Assembly (NCBI RefSeq): GCF_036906915.1
Contig: NZ_JBAKHX010000145.1
Location: forward strand, 1 to 10,207
Reading direction: 5' to 3'
DNA from: Phytohabitans sp036906915
GTDB lineage: Bacteria > Actinomycetota > Actinomycetes > Mycobacteriales > Micromonosporaceae
DNA: 10,207 bases
A model generated the notes under the pieces. That model saw only the letters and a list, made by a program, of their open reading frames with translations, was not told where the DNA came from and searched no databases. The translations under genes and the position numbers were made by a program. Each line of letters begins with the position of its first letter. Position 1 is the stretch's first letter. Positions 1 to 4,499 of this stretch are shown here, piece by piece.

Positions 1-14
1 GGGCGGCCACCGCC

Positions 15-1847
15 GTGCCGCCGCAGGCGATGCCGACGGCGGCCCCGCCGCCGCAAGCCCCGCCGGCCGCGGCGCCGGTCACCGCAGGACCTCGCGAAGA
101 GCCACTGGCCCCGCCGGCCGCGGCGCCGGTCACCGCAGGACTTCACGAAGACCCGCCGGCCCCGCCGGCGCAAGCCCCGCCGGCCGTGCCGCCGGTCACC
201 GCAGGACCTCGCGAAGAGCCCTCGGCCGCGCCGCCGGAAACGGCCGGGCCGCGTCGGATCCCAACGGCCGCGGCGACGCCGGAGGCGGTACCGCTGCTGC
301 CGCCGCCCTCTCAGCCGCCGGCGGCCGAACGACCCCCGTGGTGGGCGGCGGCCGTGCTCGCCGCGGGCGCGATCGTCCTGATGGTCCTGAACTGGCCCGG
401 TAGCACCGAGACGCGCCTGGCCTGGCAGGACAGCCAGACGGGCTGGCAGATCTACCGCACGCCTGGCGACCCGTTCATCCTGGCGTCCGTGCTCGCACTC
501 GGCGCCGCCCTCGCGGCGCCTCTGGTCGCGCGCGGCGCGAAGATCGCGCTCGGAGTGCTCGCCGGCGCCGTGGGGTACCTAGCGCTGACGTCCGTGACGC
601 TGCTCATCGGCGAGATCGCCGGCGACGAGGTCGGGTACTGGATCGGTGCTTTGGCGGTGAGCGCCGCGCTGGCGGCGTTGGCACTGTTCGTCGCGCGGCT
701 CCGCGGGCCGTTCGGGTGGCCGGCCTGGCCGGCCGCCGCGCTGGTCATCGGCGGCGGGCTGCTGCTGGTGGCCTCGCCGTCCGTGACCTCAGACAATGTG
801 GCGTTCCTGTCCATCACCTACGGCGCCGACGCCCTCGAGCCCCTGACCCTGACCGCGGTGACCCTGCTCGCGCTGGCCGCCGCCCACCGGCCGACCCGCT
901 GGTTCCTGGGCGCCGCCGCCGCGACCGCCGCGCTCCTCGGCGCCGTTGCCCTCATTCCGGCCTGGGATGCCGACATGCACGCGGGCTTCTGGCTGGGGAT
1001 AGCTGGGAACGTCCTGGTGTCCGGCGCCCTGGCGGTCGGGCTGCCGCGCACACCGCGAGGCGACCGGGGCGCGTCACCGCGGATGCCGTGGGTCGGCGTG
1101 GCCGGGCTGGTTGGCGCGGCGTTGCTGCTGCTGTTGGTCAACGGGCAGGCCATCACCGAGTCGCAACGGCTCTGGATGGACACCGACCATGGGTGGCCCG
1201 CATTGATGCGGCAGTCGTACGACGGCACCGTGTACGCGGCCCTCTTCATGGTCGCGGCCGCGCTGCTCACCCGTGCCGGCGGTGCCGTGTCCCCGTACGC
1301 CTTGGGCGGGGTCGCCGGCGCCGCCACCCTGTTCGCCACGACCGGCATGGTCGTCCTCAGTGGAGGGCTCGGCTACGAATACTCCGGTGCCGTGTGGACG
1401 GTCTCGCTGGCCACCGCGATGGCAGTGCTCGTCGGCGTGGCGGTGGTGTGGACCCGGCAGCGGCAAGGTCCCGGGCTGGGCCGGCCCGCGATCGTCCCGG
1501 CGGTGATGCTGGGCGTGAGCTTCGTCGCGCTGCTGGTGCCGCAGTTCGTCGCCGCCGACGACGGGACCTCGGCGGGCGGCCACATCGGTCCTCTCGTGCT
1601 GTTGTTGCCGGTGGTGCCGACGGCGCTCGGCGCCTTGGCGGTCACCAGCCGCGACCCCGCCACCCGGCGGGCCGCCGTGGGGGCGGCGTGCGCGTACGGG
1701 ACTCTGTTCGCGGTCGCGTGCTGCTACCCGATCTTCGTCGACGTCGCCCGCCTGTACTTCGTGGCGATGCTCGCCGCCCACGCGCTGCTGGTCGCGACGG
1801 CGGTGGCGGCCGCCATCCGTCCCGCTCCTCCGGTCGATGCCGCTTGA
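15..1847 (+). CDS. Multi-pass membrane protein with Pro/Ala-rich repeated N-terminus (5' end possibly outside window)
   Basis: I do not recognise a named family. Residues 1-107 are a low-complexity, Pro/Ala-rich and probably cytoplasmic tail carrying repeats of the type VTAG-P/L-x-E-E/D-P at residues 22-30, 39-47 and 61-69, with a decayed copy at 75-81. From residue 108 on I count about 16 hydrophobic segments, the first being WWAAAVLAAGAIVLMVLNW. The membrane part looks duplicated: after TM1 comes TETRLAWQDSQTGW (131-144) and, exactly 250 residues later, TESQRLWMDTDHGW (381-394), so two units of about 8 helices (108-344 and 358-601). No enzymatic motif or signal peptide is visible. The GTG used here is the first start in the window, but the frame is open back to base 3 and no ribosome site precedes it, so the gene may begin upstream. 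The stop lies 19 bases from that of the convergent next gene. Transport, sensing or a structural role are all possible. Confidence 0.85.
   Translation: MPPQAMPTAAPPPQAPPAAAPVTAGPREEPLAPPAAAPVTAGLHEDPPAPPAQAPPAVPPVTAGPREEPSAAPPETAGPRRIPTAAATPEAVPLLPPPSQPPAAERPPWWAAAVLAAGAIVLMVLNWPGSTETRLAWQDSQTGWQIYRTPGDPFILASVLALGAALAAPLVARGAKIALGVLAGAVGYLALTSVTLLIGEIAGDEVGYWIGALAVSAALAALALFVARLRGPFGWPAWPAAALVIGGGLLLVASPSVTSDNVAFLSITYGADALEPLTLTAVTLLALAAAHRPTRWFLGAAAATAALLGAVALIPAWDADMHAGFWLGIAGNVLVSGALAVGLPRTPRGDRGASPRMPWVGVAGLVGAALLLLLVNGQAITESQRLWMDTDHGWPALMRQSYDGTVYAALFMVAAALLTRAGGAVSPYALGGVAGAATLFATTGMVVLSGGLGYEYSGAVWTVSLATAMAVLVGVAVVWTRQRQGPGLGRPAIVPAVMLGVSFVALLVPQFVAADDGTSAGGHIGPLVLLLPVVPTALGALAVTSRDPATRRAAVGAACAYGTLFAVACCYPIFVDVARLYFVAMLAAHALLVATAVAAAIRPAPPVDAA
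75..223 (+). repeat. In-frame degenerate tandem repeat encoding VTAG-P-R-E-E-P units
   Basis: The 16-base core CCGGTCACCGCAGGAC occurs three times on the plus strand, at 75-90, 126-141 and 192-207, spaced 51 and 66 bases apart. Both spacings are multiples of three, so the repeat lies in frame in the N-terminal tail of the membrane protein. Between cores are Pro/Ala spacers of variable length, and the first and third copies are identical over more bases (CTCGCGAAGAGCC follows the core) than the second. This is consistent with repeat expansion by slippage or recombination within a linker. Confidence 0.8.
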
Positions 1848-1866
1848 TCGGCGGGGCCGCCCGGCA

Positions 1867-2046
1867 TCAGCGGGGAGTCCGTCCGATGTAGACCATGTCC
1901 CAGATCGCCTGGTCGGGATGGCGCTCGACCTCGTTGCCCGCGTGGTAGACGGTCACCGTCATCGGCCCGGTGAAGCGTAGGGTGGCGCCGTCGAAACGCG
2001 CCAGCCTCGCCGCCACCACCTTGTCGTACGGCACCCGTACGGTCAC
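1867..2046 (-). CDS. Small hypothetical protein, about 59 aa
   Basis: This short minus-strand gene encodes a soluble protein ending in MVYIGRTPR. I do not recognise a family. Codon third positions are nearly all G or C along the whole reading (for example TTC GAC GGC GCC ACC, and GAG GTC GAG CGC), as expected of a real gene in this genome. The frame stays open much further upstream, but there it runs through the antisense of the convincing plus-strand gene at 2080, so the start should lie near 2046 (GTG) or at the GTG four codons later (2034); neither has a clear ribosome site. The sequence is beta-prone and polar (RVPYDKVV, LRFTGPMTVTVYHAGNEVE, QAIWDMVYIG) with no Cys and no membrane segment. 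It is convergent with the preceding membrane-protein gene (19-base gap) and divergent from the next (33 bases between starts), so the promoter regions must overlap. It could also be a remnant of a longer protein. Confidence 0.55.
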   Translation of the reverse strand: MTVRVPYDKVVAARLARFDGATLRFTGPMTVTVYHAGNEVERHPDQAIWDMVYIGRTPR

Positions 2047-2066
2047 AGCAGGTGACCCGAATCGGA

Positions 2067-2072
2067 TAGGTT
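2067..2072 (+). promoter_or_regulatory. Candidate -10 box (TAGGTT) of a leaderless transcript
   Basis: TAGGTT matches the actinobacterial TANNNT -10 consensus and ends exactly 7 bases before the GTG at 2080. That spacing would put the transcription start on the first base of the start codon, which is the known leaderless arrangement in actinobacteria. There is no convincing Shine-Dalgarno site at a normal distance and no strong -35 match. Inference from spacing only. Confidence 0.45.
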
Positions 2073-2079
2073 CTGCGGC

Positions 2080-2766
2080 GTGGACCAGCTTGTACCTGTG
2101 ATGATCGGCTTGGGTCTCGTCCTGCTCATCGCGTTCGTGGTCGTCGCGACCGTGCTCGGCGTCCGCCACGAACGGCGGCGCCGCGCGGCACTGCGGGACT
2201 GGGCGCGCCGCCACGGGTGGCGATACGTCGAGGAGCCGCGGGTCGACTGGATGTCCCGGATGCCTGGCACGAGCCGGCGGCGCGTCACGCTGGCGTTGAC
2301 CGGAGTCCTGAACGGCCGCGAAGTCACCGTGGCCGACTACTCGTACATCCGCAGCAGCACGTCGACCACCACCGGCGCCGACGGCCATTCGAGCACGAGT
2401 ACGTCGTCGACGACCCACCACTTCGTGGTCGTGGTGGTGAGCCTGCCCGAGCCCGGCCCCACCCTCGCGGTGGAACGCCGCGGCGGGCTGTCGAAACTCG
2501 GCCGAGCCATCCTCGGCGACAAACCCACCGCGCTCGGCGACGAACAGTTCGACAGCAAGTTCCGGCTCACCGGGCCCGACCCCGACACGATCCGGCGGTA
2601 CGTCGGCCCGGCACTGGTCGCCGAGCACATCGCCGGCCGGGTGCCGCCGTGGAGCCTGTACGGATCCCAACTACTCACGTACTACGAGGGCAGCATCGAC
2701 GACCCGGAGCGGATCCCCGCGTTCGCCGAACCACTGGTGCGGGTGGCCCACCTCCTCGGCCGCTGA
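2080..2766 (+). CDS. Membrane-anchored hypothetical protein with Ser/Thr-rich loop
   Basis: A 228-residue protein with one N-terminal transmembrane helix (about residues 5-28), followed by an Arg-rich stop-transfer stretch (HERRRRAALRDWARRHGW, 30-47), so the bulk should lie in the cytoplasm. The pattern W-A-x-x-H-G-W-x-Y, then a V-x-D-Y-S-Y strand (about 83-89), a polar insert and a FVVVVVSLP strand (115-123) resembles a recurrent family of uncharacterised actinobacterial proteins; I know no function for it. The insert at 92-114 is strikingly rich in Ser and Thr and ends in His-His. The C-terminal part (DEQFDSKFRLTGPDPD, then a helix ending HLLGR) matches the usual length and end of such proteins. 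The GTG start is supported by the TM helix beginning immediately after it and by the -10 box 7 bases upstream. It is divergent from the small gene on its left and convergent with acylphosphatase on its right. Confidence 0.8.
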   Translation: MDQLVPVMIGLGLVLLIAFVVVATVLGVRHERRRRAALRDWARRHGWRYVEEPRVDWMSRMPGTSRRRVTLALTGVLNGREVTVADYSYIRSSTSTTTGADGHSSTSTSSTTHHFVVVVVSLPEPGPTLAVERRGGLSKLGRAILGDKPTALGDEQFDSKFRLTGPDPDTIRRYVGPALVAEHIAGRVPPWSLYGSQLLTYYEGSIDDPERIPAFAEPLVRVAHLLGR

Positions 2767-2883
2767 CCAGCGCGTCAGCCGTGGACGAACCGGGCCAGCG
2801 CACGCGGGCAGCCGGTCCTGCCCGTCACGGGCGACGGTGCGGGCCAGCGCGACCAGCAGCATTGGTCAACTATCCCAGCGGGC

Positions 2884-3150
2884 TCAGCGGATCTCGAAGT
2901 ACGCGAGCCCTTCGACCGGCTCCTCATGTACCTCCACCGCGGTGACCGTGGCCCGGGACGGGCCGCGACGGGCCCAGTTCACCAGGCGCTCGACGCCGTC
3001 CGCGTTCCCTTCGAAGACGGCCTCGACCCGGCCGTCCGGCAGGTTACGCACCCAACCGGCGACGCCCTGCTGCCCAGCGACGCGCCGGCAGGTGTCTCGA
3101 AAGAACACCCCCTGCACCAACCCGGAGACCAGGACGCGCTTGCGAATCAC
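2884..3150 (-). CDS. acyP: Acylphosphatase
   Basis: Hydrolyses the carboxyl-phosphate bond of acyl phosphates such as acetyl phosphate or 1,3-bisphosphoglycerate; small cytosolic enzyme of about 90 residues. The 88-residue reading fits the family length. Visible signatures are VSGLVQGVFFR (8-18), the phosphate-binding loop with catalytic Arg18, and GWVRNLPDGRVEAVFEG (32-48), with the catalytic Asn36 and the typical G-x-V-x-x-x-x-E-G strand; the C-terminus YFEIR forms the usual final strand. The GTG at 3150 begins just before the first strand; the frame is open further upstream but that stretch is Gly/Pro-rich and antisense to the divergent unit, so I reject a longer protein. It is a stand-alone gene, convergent with the membrane-anchored gene to its left and divergent from the mini-ORF/hydrolase unit (87 bases between starts). 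Its physiological substrate cannot be told from sequence. Confidence 0.95.
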   Translation of the reverse strand: MIRKRVLVSGLVQGVFFRDTCRRVAGQQGVAGWVRNLPDGRVEAVFEGNADGVERLVNWARRGPSRATVTAVEVHEEPVEGLAYFEIR

Positions 3151-3156
3151 CGGATC

Positions 3157-3162
3157 ACCGTA
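3157..3162 (-). promoter_or_regulatory. Candidate -10 box (TACGGT) for acylphosphatase
   Basis: On the minus strand TACGGT ends 6 bases before the GTG start of acylphosphatase, close to the spacing of a leaderless transcript. No Shine-Dalgarno sequence precedes that start. A -35 match is weak. Inference from position and TANNNT consensus. Confidence 0.35.
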
Positions 3163-3224
3163 CCGGGCAGGATGCGCTCGACCAGGACCCCCGGGCACCG
3201 TCAGGTCGCCGGCCGCCTGGGCGG

Positions 3225-3230
3225 TACCCT
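3225..3230 (+). promoter_or_regulatory. Candidate -10 box (TACCCT) of a leaderless transcript
   Basis: TACCCT fits TANNNT and is separated by exactly 7 bases (GCTGACG) from the ATG at 3238, so transcription would be expected to begin on the A of that ATG. This supports the small ORF at 3238 as the first cistron of the hydrolase transcript. No good -35 element is visible at 17-18 bases upstream. Confidence 0.5.
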
Positions 3231-3237
3231 GCTGACG

Positions 3238-3342
3238 ATGATCGACGAACTCATCGTCAAGCGCTATCCACTGGTCACCGGCGCCCGGACGTTCGGCGCC
3301 GGCGCCACCGTGACCACCTACGTCCGGGCGTCGCATGGCTGA
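3238..3342 (+). CDS. 34-aa mini-ORF overlapping the hydrolase start
   Basis: The reading begins MIDELIVKRYPLVTGARTF and ends TYVRASHG. Codons are GC3-biased (ATC GAC GAA CTC ATC GTC AAG CGC) although two codons, TAT and CCA, deviate. It starts at the position predicted for a leaderless transcript and its stop overlaps the hydrolase ATG by 8 bases (3335-3342), so its translation would deliver ribosomes to the hydrolase start, which has no ribosome site of its own. I do not recognise the peptide; it has no signal peptide or membrane helix and shows a mild beta pattern. It could be a true small protein, a coupling leader, or the 5' part of the hydrolase gene separated by a frame change. Moderate to low confidence as a functional protein, higher as a translated leader. 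Confidence 0.45.
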   Translation: MIDELIVKRYPLVTGARTFGAGATVTTYVRASHG

Positions 3343-4255
3343 CGACCGCGCGGCGTACCGAGCGATCGACGATCAGGTGGTCGCGCTCTACACCGAGGGC
3401 CGTTACGAAGACGGTGTCGGATTGCTCCGAGCCGCGATACCCCGATTGCCATCGTGGCGTGCCGACCTGGCGCATCTGGCGGCCTGCCTGCTCGGTGCGG
3501 CGGGCCGGCCCGCCGAGGCGCTGGCCGAGCTGCGGTCCGCCTTCGACGCCGGCGGCTGGTGGCACCGCCGCATCCTGGTCGACGACGACGACCTCGCGTC
3601 GCTGCGCGACCTGCCCGGCTTCGCCGACCTCGTCGAACGTTCCCACGCCCGCGCCCTGGCCGCCGGCACCGCGACCCGGCCGCCGCTGGTCCGCCGGCCG
3701 GCCGGCGACGCCCGTGGCGTCCTCGTCGCGCTGCACGGGGCCGGTGAGGACGCCGACGACGCCGACGCCAGCTGGAGCGCCGCGGTCACCGCGGGCTTCG
3801 TCCTGCTCGCGCTGGACTCCTCGCAGCGCAACACACCGACGTACCGCTCCTGGCCCGACCCCGCCGCCGGCACGCGCGACATCGCCGCCGCGCTCGCCGC
3901 GCTGCCGGCCGGCGACCAGCGCCTTCCGCTGGTCGCCGCCGGCTTCTCCGCCGGCGGCCGGCAGGCCATCCTGTGGGCCCTTGCCGGCGAGCCGGGCCGG
4001 CCGGCGAGCTTCGTCGCGGTCGCGCCGGCCATCGGGCCGGCGCACCTCGACCCCACACAGGTGACGGCCGCCGTCGCGCGCGGCGTCACCGGCAAGGTCC
4101 TTCTCGGCGAGCAGGATGATGATGTACGCGATGACGCGCTCCCGGCGATCGATGGCCTGCGCCGAGCGGGCCTGCGATGTGGGCTCGACCTCATCCCCGG
4201 CCTGGGCCACGCCTTCCCCACCGACTTTCCCGCACGCCTCCACGACGCGATATGA
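3335..4255 (+). CDS. Alpha/beta hydrolase (esterase-like) with N-terminal TPR-like domain
   Basis: A 306-residue soluble protein in two parts. Residues 8-105 are helical and TPR-like: A-L-Y-x-x-G-R-Y-x-x-G-x-x-L-L (17-32), LAACLLGAAGRPAEALAELRSAF (48-70), then the LASLRDLPGFADLVE pattern (87-101) common at the end of TPR-type repeats. Residues 117-306 are an alpha/beta hydrolase of the phospholipase/carboxylesterase type: oxyanion strand VALHGAG (131-137), nucleophile elbow GFSAGG with Ser205, probable acid among Asp261-263 after VLLGEQ, and catalytic His292 in GLGHAFP. No signal peptide, so probably a cytosolic serine esterase or peptidase-like enzyme; the substrate is unknown. The start overlaps the upstream mini-ORF by 8 bases, suggesting coupled translation. 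An alternative later start would remove the TPR part. Family call is secure, specificity is not. Confidence 0.9.
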   Translation: MADDRAAYRAIDDQVVALYTEGRYEDGVGLLRAAIPRLPSWRADLAHLAACLLGAAGRPAEALAELRSAFDAGGWWHRRILVDDDDLASLRDLPGFADLVERSHARALAAGTATRPPLVRRPAGDARGVLVALHGAGEDADDADASWSAAVTAGFVLLALDSSQRNTPTYRSWPDPAAGTRDIAAALAALPAGDQRLPLVAAGFSAGGRQAILWALAGEPGRPASFVAVAPAIGPAHLDPTQVTAAVARGVTGKVLLGEQDDDVRDDALPAIDGLRRAGLRCGLDLIPGLGHAFPTDFPARLHDAI

Positions 4256-4405
4256 GTAATCAAGATCTGCTACCGCGCAGCTGCGCCGCGTACGGCAGCG
4301 GTTCGGCCAGGCCCTGAGCGACCGTCGACCTCTCGCGGTGACGTCTACGCCTTCGAGGCGAGGGCTGCCCGCGGCCATCACATCCGTGACGAGGATGGCC
4401 TCACT

Positions 4406-4423
4406 CCCCCAAAGCCCCCAAAG
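4406..4423. repeat. Tandem direct repeat of a 9-mer
   Basis: CCCCCAAAG is repeated twice head to tail (4406-4414 and 4415-4423). The last G of the second copy is also the first base of the adjacent palindrome. Two identical 9-mers in tandem next to a perfect palindrome suggest a composite protein-binding site, for example half-sites of a response regulator; this is inference. Confidence 0.75.
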
Positions 4424-4442
4424 CTAGTCTCGCGAGACTAGC
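4423..4442. promoter_or_regulatory. 20-bp perfect palindrome, candidate operator
   Basis: The half-site GCTAGTCTCG is followed at once by its exact reverse complement CGAGACTAGC, giving a 20-bp palindrome with no spacer. It lies 57 bases upstream of the kinase GTG and overlaps a TAGTCT that could serve as -10. A dimeric regulator binding here could control the two-component operon. As RNA it could fold into an 8-bp stem with a CGCG loop, but no U-run follows, so a terminator is less likely. The motif is A/T-richer than its surroundings, which makes chance occurrence less likely. Confidence 0.65.
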
Positions 4443-4499
4443 GGCCAGGCCAGGGCGGGCGCGATGATGATTGACCCCGCACAAGAAGGTTGAGTCTTC

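Larger units (their letters stand above)
4256..4499. other. Intergenic region upstream of the sensor kinase
   Basis: 244 bases between the hydrolase stop and the kinase start. It holds a tandem 9-mer and a 20-bp perfect palindrome (listed separately), and an AGAAGG ribosome-site candidate at 4484-4489, 10 bases before the GTG. A TTGACC hexamer at 4471-4476 resembles a -35 box but has no matching -10 before the start codon. TAGTCT at 4425-4430, inside the palindrome, fits the TANNNT -10 pattern. A 21-codon ORF beginning ATGA on the hydrolase stop (4252-4317) has no other support. No RNA gene recognised. Confidence 0.6.

Noticed and set aside
1850..1861. GGCG-GGGC-CGCC mini-hairpin between convergent genes
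   Set aside because: Only a 4-bp stem with no T-run; expected often by chance at this GC content, so not called a terminator.
1867..2670. Long 267-codon minus-strand frame
   Set aside because: Only its last part (about 59 codons) shows clean coding bias; the rest is antisense to the well-supported membrane-anchored gene at 2080-2766 and reads as Arg/His/Pro-rich shadow sequence.
2820..2832. Inverted repeat GCCCGT-C-ACGGGC between convergent genes
   Set aside because: A 6-bp repeat with a one-base centre cannot form a full RNA stem and has no U-tail; weak as either operator or terminator.
2884..3336. Extended 150-residue form of acylphosphatase
   Set aside because: The extra N-terminal 62 residues are low-quality Gly/Pro/Ala sequence antisense to the mini-ORF; the family is about 90 residues and begins just before the first strand.
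4252..4317. 21-codon ORF starting ATGA on the hydrolase stop
   Set aside because: The ATGA overlap is suggestive of coupling, but the peptide (MSNQDLLPRSCAAYGSGSARP) has mixed codon bias and no recognisable feature; probably chance.
3275..4381. Minus-strand 368-codon frame opposite the hydrolase
   Set aside because: Shadow of a gene with complete catalytic motifs; composition is Arg/Gly/Ala-rich with no recognisable domain.
4276..4430. Possible gene remnant reading AQLRRVRQRFGQALSDRRP
   Set aside because: No start codon follows the upstream TAA in a useful place and the coding look fades after about 20 codons; too short to call a pseudogene.
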